A stretch of 64,000 bases of DNA. Source: Frigoribacterium sp. CG_9.8. GTDB lineage: Bacteria > Actinomycetota > Actinomycetes > Actinomycetales > Microbacteriaceae. Numbering within the stretch: position 1 is the stretch's first letter; every line of letters starts with the position of its first letter. Shown in pieces: positions 8,544 through 17,163 of this stretch. The notes beneath the pieces were generated by a model, which saw only the letters and a program-made list of their open reading frames with translations, made no database searches and was not told the DNA's origin. The position numbers and the translations under genes were made by a program. The stretch covers positions 1-64,000 of the forward strand of contig NZ_JADOVH010000003.1 of NCBI RefSeq assembly GCF_015751965.1, in the 5' to 3' direction.

Positions 8544-8617
8544 GGGGCGGTAGCTCAGCTGGTTAGAGCAGCGGACTCATAATCCGTCGGTCATGGGTTC
8601 AAGTCCCATCCGCCCCA
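8544..8617 (+). tRNA. tRNA with CAT anticodon (Ile2 or elongator Met)
   Basis: Acceptor GGGGCGG pairs with CCGCCCC (8610-8616), discriminator A8617, and CCA is encoded at 8618-8620. The D-arm is TAGCTCAGCTGGTTAGAGC, the anticodon loop CTCATAA has CAT at 8578-8580, and the T-arm is GGGTTCAAGTCC. The acceptor starts with a G-C pair, so this is not the initiator. The variable/T-arm context (TTCAAGTCC) resembles lysidine-modified tRNA-Ile2 more than elongator tRNA-Met, but the sequence alone does not settle it. Confidence 0.93.
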
Positions 8618-8620
8618 CCA

Positions 8621-8969
8621 ATGTTTATCTGGCGATTGGCGCTCATCGGCCGGGAGGCTCGGGGTGCGGCAGCAGGTACCCACGCCTGCCGAATGCCACA
8701 CCCATGCCTGCCGAACGCCCCAGCCGAGTGAACAACTTGAGGCCAATGTGTTCCGTTCTCGTTAAGGAGGTGCCCAAAACGCACTGTGTGCACTACAGTT
8801 GGTCATGCAGTTGCAGTACCTCGCACATCTTGAATGCTTGGAACTTGCCGCTCCGGCTAGAAATAACCGCAGCGATGAGTGCCATGTCTCTTTCGGGAGC
8901 GGACGATGAACACCGCGACGAGCGGGCCCGAAAGTCGGGTTCGCGCGAAGACTCCTGAAGGAGAAAATA
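8621..8969. other. 349-base gap between tRNA and csp gene
   Basis: No supported gene. The one longer plus-strand frame here begins inside the tRNA and has no recognisable content. The right-hand part probably holds the promoter and the 5' leader of the cold-shock gene; a TACAGT at 8794-8799 fits an actinobacterial -10 hexamer but no good -35 was seen. Confidence 0.4.
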
Positions 8970-9173
8970 ATGGCACTAGGAACAGTGAAGTGGTTCAACG
9001 CTGAAAAGGGCTTTGGATTCATCGCCCCGGACGACGGAAGCCCAGACGTATTCGCACACTACTCGGCGATCGCCTCGAGCGGCTACAAGTCGCTTGACGA
9101 GAACCAGAAGGTCGAATTTGACCTCGCCCAGGGCCCCAAGGGACCCCAGGCCGAGAACATTCGCCCCCTGTAA
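8970..9173 (+). CDS. CspA-family cold-shock protein
   Basis: Small cytosolic OB-fold protein of 67 residues that binds single-stranded RNA and DNA and acts as an RNA chaperone. RNP1 is KGFGFI and RNP2 is DVFAHYSAI; the opening [15 protein letters not shown] is canonical. Strong ribosome site AAGGAG eight bases before ATG. RNP2 has Ala where most homologues have Val (VFVHYS), a minor variant. A likely terminator lies 140 bases downstream at 9313-9344. Confidence 0.97.
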   Translation: MALGTVKWFNAEKGFGFIAPDDGSPDVFAHYSAIASSGYKSLDENQKVEFDLAQGPKGPQAENIRPL

Positions 9174-9519
9174 CTAGCAACCGCTGGTTGGCCGTAGTGG
9201 CCGAACTGGATGCAGCTTCGTGCGTCGAATAGGCGCTGTGGGTGTCCTTCCTCACGGATAAGGACTCGCACATGCTGTGGGCAGAGCCCATCGCAGCTGA
9301 TACTCCGAATCGACCGGTCCCGCACTTGTGCGGGGCCGGTTTTTCCATTCCCGGAATTGGCCGACGACTGTCCGGGTGTGTGCCGTTTGGACCCGCGCGA
9401 AGACGAGGACACCTGCGGGAAGAGATCAGTCTGCTACCGGCTCGTGATGCGAATAGCGAGCGGGAATGCTCGAGTATCTACGATCGTTGCCCCTAATGAC
9501 TCGAGCTAAGGATGGAACT
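9174..9519. other. 346-base gap downstream of csp
   Basis: No supported coding sequence. It contains the hairpin terminator described separately and a smaller partial repeat GTCCTT ... AAGGAC near 9243-9265. The promoter of the next gene presumably lies in the last 150 bases. Confidence 0.4.
9313..9344 (+). terminator. rho-independent terminator
   Basis: Thirteen-base stem ACCGGTCCCGCAC / GTGCGGGGCCGGT with one G-T wobble and a two-base TT loop, followed by a run of T. Most simply it ends the cold-shock transcript, which would then have a 3' untranslated part of about 140 bases. Confidence 0.85.
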
Positions 9520-10365
9520 ATGACCGACACCACGACTTCGCCCACTTCTTCCCCGAGTGCGGAAGAGGCCTACCTGACCTACCACAGGCGGCGTGAGGTC
9601 TCCGTCATGCAGCCGACAGGGAGTCTCGCGCTGGTGAACACCCAGTGGGTCGACTCGTCCCAGACGATCTGGGGCGTTCCGGGCACCTGGGCCCCGCTGC
9701 CGAAGGGTGAATCCGGGCTGAAACTCACTGCTCAAGATTCAGACAACATCGTCGTTGATGGTGTGCTCGTACACGGCGGGGCTACTGTTCGAGGCAAGGA
9801 TGCGGAGACACCGAGTGCAATCGTCTTCAGCGATTCTCTCGTCGGCTTTGTGATCGCGAGTGAACAGGGCACCTACGCTCTCCGCGTCTGGGATGCTAAC
9901 TCTGAGGCAATTCAGGAGTTCGGATCCATCTCGGCCTTCGACTACGACCCAGCGTGGGTGGTCACCGGCACGTTTAGGGAGCTGCCGGATGGCACGACAG
10001 TGGGTTTCGAGCACCTCAAGGACGACGGCAAGACCCGCGAACTTCCCGTGCCGGGGGAGATCAAGTTCGCCAAGGACGGGATCGACTACAACCTGGCGGC
10101 TTTTAGAGCGGGTCGGGCTCTGCAACTCGTCTTCGCGGACTCCACGAGCGGTGACAGCACCTATAGCGTGGGGCGTTTTCTCTTCGTTGCCCCCAACGCG
10201 GACGGCACAATCACCCTCGATTTCAACCGGGCAGTGCTCCCGCCGTGTGCTTTCAGCTACGCGTTCAACTGCCCGATGCCGCCGAAGCAGAATCGATTCA
10301 GCGTGCCAATCGAGGCTGGCGAGAAGCAAGTGCTCAAGAAAGACGGCTCTCTGCTGCACGAGTAG
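9520..10365 (+). CDS. DUF1684 domain protein
   Basis: 281-residue protein, no signal peptide, no membrane segment. The DUF1684 signature is clear in the C-terminal half: YNLAAFRAGRALQLVFADSTSG, GRFLFVAPNADGTITLDFNRA, then LPPCAFSYAFNCPMPPKQN with the conserved Cys pair, ending in FSVPIEAGEK. The biochemical role of the family is not established. ATG 9520 is chosen because GGA lies upstream and the frame before it is of doubtful quality. The N-terminal dozen residues are Thr/Ser/Pro-rich and probably disordered. It stands alone between two intergenic regions. Confidence 0.85.
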   Translation: MTDTTTSPTSSPSAEEAYLTYHRRREVSVMQPTGSLALVNTQWVDSSQTIWGVPGTWAPLPKGESGLKLTAQDSDNIVVDGVLVHGGATVRGKDAETPSAIVFSDSLVGFVIASEQGTYALRVWDANSEAIQEFGSISAFDYDPAWVVTGTFRELPDGTTVGFEHLKDDGKTRELPVPGEIKFAKDGIDYNLAAFRAGRALQLVFADSTSGDSTYSVGRFLFVAPNADGTITLDFNRAVLPPCAFSYAFNCPMPPKQNRFSVPIEAGEKQVLKKDGSLLHE

Positions 10366-10524
10366 TGCAGGCCGAACTGGGCCCGATTGGCGACGCGGAC
10401 CGGGTGCGGAGCGGCTGGACAGAATGCGTGGGGGAGACTTCGCATTTCTGCCGGTAGAAGGCAGGATTACGTCAGCAACGACAACTAGGATAGCGCCACT
10501 CGACCAAAGTTGATCGGAGGTGCC

Positions 10525-11868
10525 GTGGTTAGCAAGTGGACTGTTGCGTGCCCAACCGATAGTTCAGAGCGACAGCGGCTCGCATCGGCGCACGACTCCG
10601 TGATCGCCGCCCGTACCGCGGTCAGCGGGGTGCGTAGGCTTGTACAGGAGTCATGGCAGCGGTCACTTCTGCTCGAACTGGATCCCGATCGTCTCGGTGC
10701 CACTGTGGATTTCGACGAGGATGACCTGAACGAATACCGCAGCGCGCATCCGATGGCGCTCGCGCTCCCGACCATCCACAGCCTGCTGATCCGTCACACC
10801 TTCGACGCCGGGCTGATCATTGCGATCGGAGACGAAGCGGGTCGCCTGCTGTGGATTGACGGGGATCGAGCACTGCGTCGCAAGGCGGAGGGCATGCTCT
10901 TCGTCGAGGGGGCGGACTGGTCGGAACGCGCGGTGGGCACGAGCGCTCCCGGAACGGCCCTCGCGCTGAACCACGGCATCCAGATTCGTGGTGCCGAACA
11001 CTTCAACCGTATTGTGCACCCCTGGAGTTGCACGGCGGTTCCCGTGCATGACCCACTGTCCGGCCGCATTCTCGGCGTGATCGATATCACCGGGGGAGAG
11101 GATGCCGTGGCCCCGGCCACACTTCCGCTGCTGGAGGCCGCCGTTGCTGCCGTCGAGTCTGAGATGCGCATCCGACGGCGAGAAGAACAGGGCTCCCGTC
11201 CGCATCGCTCCGCACCGGCACTGGCTGCTCCTCGGACTGTCGCGCCGCCCGTGCTCTCAGTTCTCGGCAGCGATCTCGGCCGGATCGCGGTGGGCGGCCG
11301 GGAAATCGAACTGAGCACACGGCACTCCGAGATCCTCACACTGCTCGCCTGGCACCCGGAGGGCCTCTCGGTCGACCGCCTCGCCGGCCTTGTCTATGAG
11401 AGGGAGGGATCGATCGTCACCCTGCGCGCAGAGATGGTGCGGTTGCGCAAAGTGCTCGAGCGCATTGATTCCTCGCTCGTGCCGCTCTCCCGGCCCTATC
11501 GACTGCCGGCACGACTCGGGCTCGACGCGCACCGGGTGTTGGCGTTCCTCGATCGGGGCGCTCATCGGGTGGCGCTCGGTGCGTATTCCGGTGCGCTGCT
11601 GCCCACATCCTCGGCGCCCGGTATCGTTGATATTCGTCGGGAACTGAGCGAACGCCTGCGGGATGCCCTGCTCACCGATGCTTCTGTTGAGACGCTGCTC
11701 GCTTATGCTCGCACCGACGAGGCGGCATACGACACGCAGGTGTGGCGCGCGTGCCTGCGGATGTTGCCACCCAAGTCTCCGAAACGCGCTGCGATCGTGG
11801 CCCGCCTCGAGCACATCGAGGCCGAGCTCGGTGTGCAACAAGTCGCAACCTCCACTCTCCTACCCTGA
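10525..11868 (+). CDS. GAF-domain transcriptional regulator with SARP-like winged helix
   Basis: 447-residue cytosolic regulator. The N-terminal half resembles the sensor region of AcoR-type activators: VRRLVQESWQRSLL, then a GAF domain with IAIGDEAGRLLWIDGD, EGADWSERAVGTSAPGTAL and FNRIVHPWSCTAVPVHDP. There is no sigma54-type AAA+ domain. The C-terminal half instead has a winged-helix segment (IELSTRHSEILTLLAWHPEG, LRAEMVRLRKVLERI) like the OmpR/SARP fold, then a helical tail. The adjacent aldehyde dehydrogenase and DUF779 genes suggest it senses an aldehyde or alcohol-derived signal and controls them; this is inference. GTG 10525 is favoured with GGAGG four bases upstream. Confidence 0.82.
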   Translation: MVSKWTVACPTDSSERQRLASAHDSVIAARTAVSGVRRLVQESWQRSLLLELDPDRLGATVDFDEDDLNEYRSAHPMALALPTIHSLLIRHTFDAGLIIAIGDEAGRLLWIDGDRALRRKAEGMLFVEGADWSERAVGTSAPGTALALNHGIQIRGAEHFNRIVHPWSCTAVPVHDPLSGRILGVIDITGGEDAVAPATLPLLEAAVAAVESEMRIRRREEQGSRPHRSAPALAAPRTVAPPVLSVLGSDLGRIAVGGREIELSTRHSEILTLLAWHPEGLSVDRLAGLVYEREGSIVTLRAEMVRLRKVLERIDSSLVPLSRPYRLPARLGLDAHRVLAFLDRGAHRVALGAYSGALLPTSSAPGIVDIRRELSERLRDALLTDASVETLLAYARTDEAAYDTQVWRACLRMLPPKSPKRAAIVARLEHIEAELGVQQVATSTLLP

Positions 11869-11916
11869 TCCAAAGCCCATTGGGGCTAATTGACAGAGTC
11901 GTCGACAGGAGTAGCA

Positions 11917-13440
11917 ATGACCGTTTACGCGGCCCCGGGAACCCCGGATGCGAAAATCACCTTCAAGCCCCGCTACGAGAACTGGATCGGCGGTGAGTGG
12001 GTTAAGCCGGTCAAGGGCCAGTATTTCGAAGATATTTCTCCGGTGAACGGCAAGCCCTTCGCCGAGGTTGCCCGGGGAACCGCCGAAGACATCGAGCTCG
12101 CCCTCGATGCTGCGCACAAGGCGGCACCGGCGTGGGGCAAGACCAGCGCCACTGCCCGAGCGGCGGTGCTCAACAAAATGGCTGATGTGATCGACGCGAA
12201 CATCGAGTTGCTCGCTCTCGCCGAGACCTGGGACAACGGTAAGGCAGTGCGCGAGACGCTCAACGCTGACATCCCCCTCGCTGCTGACCACTTCCGCTAC
12301 TTCGCCGCGGCGATCCGGGCGCAGGAGGGAAGCTTCGCGGAGATGGACGGCGACATGACCGCCTACCACTATCACGAGCCACTCGGCGTGGTCGGCCAGA
12401 TCATTCCATGGAACTTCCCCATCCTCATGGCCGTGTGGAAGCTCGCGCCGGCCCTTGCTGCCGGCAACACGGTCGTGCTGAAGCCCGCAGAACAGACCCC
12501 CGTGTCGATCCTCGTTCTCATGGAGCTGATCGGTGACATCCTGCCACCCGGAGTCGTCAACATCGTCAATGGATTCGGCGTGGAGGCGGGAAAGCCGTTG
12601 GCGTCGAGCCCGCGCATCCGCAAGATCGCGTTCACCGGCGAGACCACGACCGGTCGACTCATCCTGCAGTACGCCAGTGCCAACATCATTCCGGCGACGC
12701 TCGAGCTCGGCGGCAAGAGCCCGAACGTGTTCTTCTCGGATGTTGCCGATCACGATGACGCCTTCTATGACAAGTGTCAGGAGGGCTTTGCCCTCTTCGC
12801 CTTCAACCAGGGTGAGGTGTGTACCGCCCCGAGCCGTGCACTCATCGAAAAGCCGATCTACGACAAGTTCCTCGGCGACGCAGTGAAGCGCACGGCATTG
12901 GCAGTGCAGGGCAATCCGCTGGATACCGACACAATGGTTGGCGCCCAGGCGTCGAATGACCAGCTGGAGAAGATCCTCAGCTACATCGACATCGGAAAGC
13001 AGGAGGGGGCGAAGCTCCTTCTCGGTGGTGAGCGCGTGGACCTCGGTGGCGACCTCACCGATGGCTATTACGTGCAGCCGACGATCTTCGAGGGCCATAA
13101 CAAGATGCGCCTCTTCCAGGAGGAGATCTTCGGGCCGGTGCTCGCTGTCACCAGCTTCGACGGCTACGACGACGGTATCGCGATCGCGAATGACACGCTG
13201 TATGGCCTCGGGGCCGGAGTCTGGTCGCGTAACGGCAACGTTGCGTACCGGGCGGGGCGTGACATCCAAGCCGGCCGTGTCTGGATCAACAACTATCATG
13301 CCTACCCCGCGGGAGCGGCGTTCGGTGGGTACAAGAGCTCCGGAATCGGCCGAGAGAACAGCCGGCTGGCGCTCGACCACTACCAGCAGACGAAGAACCT
13401 GCTCGTGTCCTACTCCGAGGACAAGCTCGGTTTCTTCTAA
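11917..13440 (+). CDS. NAD-dependent (acet)aldehyde dehydrogenase
   Basis: Oxidises acetaldehyde or related aldehydes to the acid with NAD+. 507 residues, full family length. Seen: [26 protein letters not shown] (NAD-binding region), [10 protein letters not shown] with general-base Glu263, and the nucleophile Cys302 in GEVCTAPSR. Also [10 protein letters not shown] and a C-terminus GFF. ATG 11917 has AGGAG upstream. It sits 48 bases after the GAF regulator and 92 bases before a DUF779 gene, a partnership common for class ExaC/AldA-type acetaldehyde dehydrogenases. A long inverted repeat follows the stop. Substrate range is inferred from family and context. Confidence 0.93.
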   Translation: MTVYAAPGTPDAKITFKPRYENWIGGEWVKPVKGQYFEDISPVNGKPFAEVARGTAEDIELALDAAHKAAPAWGKTSATARAAVLNKMADVIDANIELLALAETWDNGKAVRETLNADIPLAADHFRYFAAAIRAQEGSFAEMDGDMTAYHYHEPLGVVGQIIPWNFPILMAVWKLAPALAAGNTVVLKPAEQTPVSILVLMELIGDILPPGVVNIVNGFGVEAGKPLASSPRIRKIAFTGETTTGRLILQYASANIIPATLELGGKSPNVFFSDVADHDDAFYDKCQEGFALFAFNQGEVCTAPSRALIEKPIYDKFLGDAVKRTALAVQGNPLDTDTMVGAQASNDQLEKILSYIDIGKQEGAKLLLGGERVDLGGDLTDGYYVQPTIFEGHNKMRLFQEEIFGPVLAVTSFDGYDDGIAIANDTLYGLGAGVWSRNGNVAYRAGRDIQAGRVWINNYHAYPAGAAFGGYKSSGIGRENSRLALDHYQQTKNLLVSYSEDKLGFF

Positions 13441-13452
13441 ACCCGCACCGTC

Positions 13453-13492
13453 GGTGGTCGAGCCTGTCGGACTCTCGACAGGCTCGACCACC
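13453..13492. repeat. 17-bp perfect inverted repeat (REP-like, possible terminator)
   Basis: GGTGGTCGAGCCTGTCG and its exact reverse complement separated by six bases (GACTCT), starting 12 bases after the aldehyde dehydrogenase stop and followed by GTCTTTTCC. Elements with this GTCGAGCCTGTCGA core are, from general knowledge, dispersed in Microbacteriaceae genomes. It can work as a terminator or a mobile palindromic repeat. Only one copy was noticed in this window. Confidence 0.75.
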
Positions 13493-13532
13493 GTCTTTTC
13501 CGCCCATAATTGCGTCACATGAAAGGACACCG

Positions 13533-13964
13533 ATGTCTGTCATCGAAACCAATGGAATTGTCACCGCGTCGGTGACTGTTGCGGGCGAGACCATTCCCCG
13601 GGTCGAATTCCTGCCCGTCACCGTGGAGCTGCTTCGCAAACTCTGGGTCCAGTACGGCCCGCTCATGATCCATCAGTCCGGCGGATGCTGCGACGGCTCG
13701 AGCCCGATGTGCTTTCCGGCCGGCGACTTTCTGACCTCGGCCCAGGATGTTCTGCTTGGCAGGCTCGACATCGCTCCAGCGGGTGGCGGCCCGCAGGTGA
13801 TCGACTTCTGGATGTCGGCGGAGCAGTTCGAGTACTGGAGTCACACATTTCTCACTGTGGACGTCGTGAAGGGCCGGGGGAGTGGCTTCTCGGTCGAGTC
13901 ACCCGAGGGCGTGCGATTCATGATCCGTTCGCGCCTGATGGAGACCGCCACGCCCTTCGCGTGA
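13533..13964 (+). CDS. DUF779 domain protein
   Basis: 143-residue cytosolic protein with the DUF779 hallmark: LLRKLWVQYGPLMIHQSGG followed by CCDGSSPMCFP, in which three cysteines and a His could bind a metal. It ends GVRFMIRSRLMET. DUF779 genes are commonly found beside acetaldehyde dehydrogenases, as here, and are thought to help that pathway, but no reaction has been assigned. It has a GAAAGGA-type ribosome site before ATG 13533. Confidence 0.9.
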   Translation: MSVIETNGIVTASVTVAGETIPRVEFLPVTVELLRKLWVQYGPLMIHQSGGCCDGSSPMCFPAGDFLTSAQDVLLGRLDIAPAGGGPQVIDFWMSAEQFEYWSHTFLTVDVVKGRGSGFSVESPEGVRFMIRSRLMETATPFA

Positions 13965-14033
13965 CATCATCGGCACGCAGTTGCAGACCGGTGACTGCAC
14001 AGTGCGGTCGGTGGTAGGCGTCAGACTTAGCCC

Positions 14034-15743
14034 GTGTACGTTGCTATTTTTTCGCGCCAGCAGGGGATCGTTGCGGGTCAAGTCAACTCACCGGCGATAG
14101 TCCTCCAGCGGCTCACGGGCACCGGAGCACTCGATGGTGCCGAACAGGTGATCCCCGGGGGTGAGCTGGCTGCGGCAGTTGAGGCGCTCGAACGACAGCA
14201 TCCGCGCTGGGTCTGGGACGATACCTCCCGCTGGTATCCAAGTCTGCTCGAGGCGCGAGTGCGTGTCGAGCGGTGCGTGGACCTGCGTCTGTCGCACGCG
14301 ATTCTTCGAAACTCCGCCGTAACGGCACGCTCATCGCTCGCCACGGCTCCGGCATGCTCGTGGGACCGCGGTGCGACCGAACAGATCGGCACGCGTGTCC
14401 AAGCCACCCTCTTCGATTTCGACATCGCATCGGCGGATGATGTTGCGGAGGACACCATCGCCGAGTTTGCTTCGCAGCGGGCCGCGATCGCCGGTGCCGC
14501 CGAGCCTGCACGCATTGGGCTGTTGTTGGCGGCGGAGTCGGCTGGCGCACTCGTCGCGGCAGAGATGATGCACGCTGGACTACCATGGCGCCCAGACATC
14601 CACAACGAAATCCTCGAGAGCCAGCTCGGCCCGCGTCCGTCGCCCGGGCAGCGTCCGTCTCGTCTGAATGCCGCGTTGCAGCGGCTGCGCGAAGAGCTCG
14701 ATGCACCCACTCTCAATCCCGATTCGCCATCCGATCTGCTGAGGGCGCTGAGTGCAGTGGGGCTCATGGTTACCTCGACTAGGTCCTGGGAGCTGAAGAA
14801 ACTGACGCATCCGGCCATCCAACCGCTGCTTGAATACAAGAAGCTCTCCCGCCTGCTGACGGCGAACGGATGGCACTGGCTCGACACGAATGTGCGAGAC
14901 GGTCGCTTCCATCCCGAGTACGTGCCAGGCGGGGTCGTAACCGGACGTTGGGCCAGCACGGGCGGGGGCGGTGCACTTCAGCTTCCCAGGCAGATCCGCC
15001 CAGCCGTAGTCGCTGACCCGGGCTGGAAGTTCGTGGTCGCCGACGCCTCCCAGCTCGAACCACGCATCCTCGCCGCGCTGTCGGGTGATCGAGGCATGGT
15101 GGAGGCGGGCAATGCTGGCGACCTGTACGCCGGTATCGTCGCCAGCGGGGCAGTGGAGACCCGCGAACAGGCCAAGGTCGCGATGCTTGGCGCAATGTAC
15201 GGGGCAACTTCCGGCGAGGGTGGCCGCCTGATGCCCCAGCTGGAGAGGGCATATCCGAGGGCGATCGGTATGGTCGAGGCAGCAGCCCGTTCTGGCGAAC
15301 GCGGTGAGGTCGTCACCACCCGGCTCGGGCGAAGTTCACCACTGCCCGGCGCAGCGTGGCGTGCCAGCCAGGCGGAGGCCTATGGCGAAAATGTCACCGG
15401 GACCGATGTGAGCCGCGCCCGTGGCCAGGCGCGAAGTTGGGGTCGATTCACCCGCAACTTCATCGTGCAGGGCACTGCTGCGGAGTGGGCACTCTGCTGG
15501 ATGGCCGACCTGCGCCTGGGCCTGCAGAAGCAAGCCGCCGGATCGTGGATCACAGATTCGCCACATCTGGTCTTTTTCATGCATGACGAGGTGGTGGTCC
15601 ACACCCCGGTTGACCGGGTGGGTGCGGTCGAAGCGGCGATTCGAACAGCCGCGGACGAAGCAGGGTATCTTCTGTTCGGTGCCCCGCCAGCGACCTTCCC
15701 CCTCACCGTCGCGACCGTAGATAACTATGGACAGGCTAAGTAG
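14034..15743 (+). CDS. stand-alone family A DNA polymerase (actinobacterial bifunctional exonuclease/polymerase type)
   Basis: 569-residue PolA-like protein lacking the 5' nuclease domain. The polymerase motifs are present: motif A VADASQLEPRILA with Asp337, motif B region REQAKVAMLGAMYGATSGEG, and motif C HDEVVVH with His517-Asp518-Glu519. The N-terminal exonuclease-like part (about 1-190) does not show the DxE metal motif near its start (YVAIFSRQQGIVAGQV), so proofreading is probably absent despite the usual family name. Such short polymerases are widespread in Actinobacteria beside full-length PolA; function in repair or translesion synthesis is an inference. GTG 14034 is the first good start. 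The gene converges on padR with one base between stops. Confidence 0.88.
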   Translation: MYVAIFSRQQGIVAGQVNSPAIVLQRLTGTGALDGAEQVIPGGELAAAVEALERQHPRWVWDDTSRWYPSLLEARVRVERCVDLRLSHAILRNSAVTARSSLATAPACSWDRGATEQIGTRVQATLFDFDIASADDVAEDTIAEFASQRAAIAGAAEPARIGLLLAAESAGALVAAEMMHAGLPWRPDIHNEILESQLGPRPSPGQRPSRLNAALQRLREELDAPTLNPDSPSDLLRALSAVGLMVTSTRSWELKKLTHPAIQPLLEYKKLSRLLTANGWHWLDTNVRDGRFHPEYVPGGVVTGRWASTGGGGALQLPRQIRPAVVADPGWKFVVADASQLEPRILAALSGDRGMVEAGNAGDLYAGIVASGAVETREQAKVAMLGAMYGATSGEGGRLMPQLERAYPRAIGMVEAAARSGERGEVVTTRLGRSSPLPGAAWRASQAEAYGENVTGTDVSRARGQARSWGRFTRNFIVQGTAAEWALCWMADLRLGLQKQAAGSWITDSPHLVFFMHDEVVVHTPVDRVGAVEAAIRTAADEAGYLLFGAPPATFPLTVATVDNYGQAK

Positions 15744-15744
15744 C

Positions 15745-16302
15745 TCAGGAATTCGATCGTCGTCCGCGCTTCGGCCGGGCGCCAGACAGCGCACGAAATG
15801 TGTCGTAGTCGGAGAATGCTGCGATAGCGGATCCGAGCCAGACGATCGCAGCAACCGCCTGTGCTTCCCTGGCGACAAGTGCGAGTCGAGCATCCGCAAG
15901 CATCGGTTCGGTCGTGGAGCGAGTGGCGGCGAGATCGCATTCCCACCAGCGGCGATAACGTTCGGCTACTGCCGTGGCTGCCGCCGGATCGATCGAGCTC
16001 GTCACAAGTACCTGGTCGAGCATCTCGGTCCATTCGGGCAGGCTGTCCAGTAACGGTTCGGTCATCCACGCGGCCGCGGCGTGCTGACCTGCGTCGGTGA
16101 GGCGGTAGAGCGGGAGCGAGTCGGCTGACATTCCCGCGGGTTCGACCAGTCCGGTGCGAGAGAGGCGTTCGAGAGTGCTGTAGATCTGGCCGACGTTCAC
16201 CGCACGGCGATGCGGGGAGCGAGCCGCAAGCTCGGAATGGAGCTGAAGCCCGTAGCCTTCGCCAAGGGTGAGCACAGCAAGAAGCCCGTCCCGCACTGAC
16301 AT
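15745..16302 (-). CDS. PadR-family transcriptional regulator
   Basis: 185 residues. The N-terminal winged-helix PadR domain reads MSVRDGLLAVLTLGEGYGLQLHSEL, then NVGQIYSTLERLSRTGLVEPAG and LYRLTDAGQHAAAAWM. A C-terminal helical dimerisation domain (Vir-C-like) follows. PadR proteins are usually repressors that respond to phenolics, antibiotics or other small molecules; the ligand is unknown. ATG 16302 is chosen over an upstream in-frame TTG because AGGAGAGG lies five bases upstream. No transporter gene is adjacent, so its target may be itself or the divergent DUF3145 gene. Confidence 0.9.
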   Translation of the reverse strand: MSVRDGLLAVLTLGEGYGLQLHSELAARSPHRRAVNVGQIYSTLERLSRTGLVEPAGMSADSLPLYRLTDAGQHAAAAWMTEPLLDSLPEWTEMLDQVLVTSSIDPAAATAVAERYRRWWECDLAATRSTTEPMLADARLALVAREAQAVAAIVWLGSAIAAFSDYDTFRALSGARPKRGRRSNS

Positions 16303-16407
16303 CGGCACCCTCTCCTGGACAATCAAACCTATGCTGAGTATATGTTAGATCGGGGATTGGGCAATTACACAGTTGTTATTTAGCGCCCTCTTCGGCAATA
16401 ATTGGCG

Positions 16408-16423
16408 AGACAGCTTGCTGTCT
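16408..16423. promoter_or_regulatory. dyad AGACAGC-TT-GCTGTCT
   Basis: Perfect 7+7 palindrome in the 191-base divergent region between padR and the DUF3145 gene, flanked by AATTGG and AATTG. It could be the operator for PadR or another regulator; the usual PadR ATGT-ACAT pattern is not obvious elsewhere in the region. Confidence 0.4.
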
Positions 16424-16493
16424 AATTGAAAAGCGCAGCACGAAACATTCCGAGGTCGATGGGGAAGTCGCACCTCAACGGAATGGAGTTATC

Positions 16494-17015
16494 GTGGCTG
16501 CACCAACTAATACCAGTGTCGCAATGGCGCGGGGTGTGCTAATCGTGCACTCCTCACCACGCGCGCTGTGCCCTCACATCGAGTGGGCCGCGGGGGGAGC
16601 GATGGGCCGCGCCGTGAACTTCCAGTGGGACGAACAGCAGGTTCTCAAAGGCTCAATGCGCACCGAGTTCTATTGGGAGGGTGTCCAGGGCACCGGGGCC
16701 GCCATCGCTTCCGCACTGCGGGGCTGGGAGCACTTGCGCTTCGAGGTAACCGAGGATTCTTCTCCTGGTAGCGATGGCGGTCGGTGGATGCATACCCCCG
16801 ACCTCGGTATCTTTTTCGCGCAGACCGACACCGCGGGCAATCTGGTGATCCCAGAAGACCGGGTGCGCTACGCGATGGAGATCGCCGGCTCTGATGCGTT
16901 CGAGTTGCACCGAGAGTTGCGCCTCGCCCTCGGGCAGGCCTGGGACGACGAACTCGAGGCATTCCGCCACTCCAGCGACACGAACCAGGTGGTCTGGCTG
17001 CACAAAGTCGGTTGA
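16494..17015 (+). CDS. DUF3145 family protein
   Basis: 173-residue actinobacterial protein of unknown function. Family signature at the N-terminus: ARGVLIVHSSPRALCPHIEWA, then QWDEQQVLKGSMRTEFYWEG and GWEHLRFEVTE. It ends in ELRLALGQAWDDELEAFRH and VVWLHKVG. No membrane segment. GTG 16494 has GGAG six bases upstream. The gene is followed within 30 bases by a G-rich 15-bp tandem repeat that leads into the next gene. Confidence 0.9.
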   Translation: MAAPTNTSVAMARGVLIVHSSPRALCPHIEWAAGGAMGRAVNFQWDEQQVLKGSMRTEFYWEGVQGTGAAIASALRGWEHLRFEVTEDSSPGSDGGRWMHTPDLGIFFAQTDTAGNLVIPEDRVRYAMEIAGSDAFELHRELRLALGQAWDDELEAFRHSSDTNQVVWLHKVG

Positions 17016-17044
17016 GGGCCGTTTGTGTACCGGGGGATGGGGAC

Positions 17045-17149
17045 GGGGGGTTGGATACCGGGGGGTTGGATACCGGGGGGTTGAAGGCCGGGGGGTTGAA
17101 GGCCGGGGGGTTGAAGGCCGGGGGGTCGAAGGCCGGAGAGTCGAAGACC
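17045..17149 (+). repeat. 15-bp G-rich tandem repeat, seven copies
   Basis: Seven consecutive 15-mers: two GGGGGGTTGGATACC, three GGGGGGTTGAAGGCC, one GGGGGGTCGAAGGCC and one GGAGAGTCGAAGACC, with decayed partial units on either side (about 17032 and 17150-17163). Each unit brings a run of up to six G on the plus strand, giving strong G-quadruplex potential. As the unit is five codons, several frames stay open across it. It fills the space between the DUF3145 stop and the cation transporter. Confidence 0.92.
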
Positions 17150-17163
17150 GGGGAGTCGGGGAG

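Noticed and set aside
8593-8958. 121-codon plus-strand frame between the CAU tRNA and csp
   Set aside because: It begins inside the tRNA and its composition is not protein-like.
11860-13530. 556-codon minus-strand frame over the aldehyde dehydrogenase
   Set aside because: Antisense shadow of a gene with intact catalytic motifs; no ribosome site and biased composition.
17045-17149. CRISPR array
   Set aside because: The units are directly adjacent with no spacers, and there are no cas genes. The same holds for the other tandem arrays in the window.
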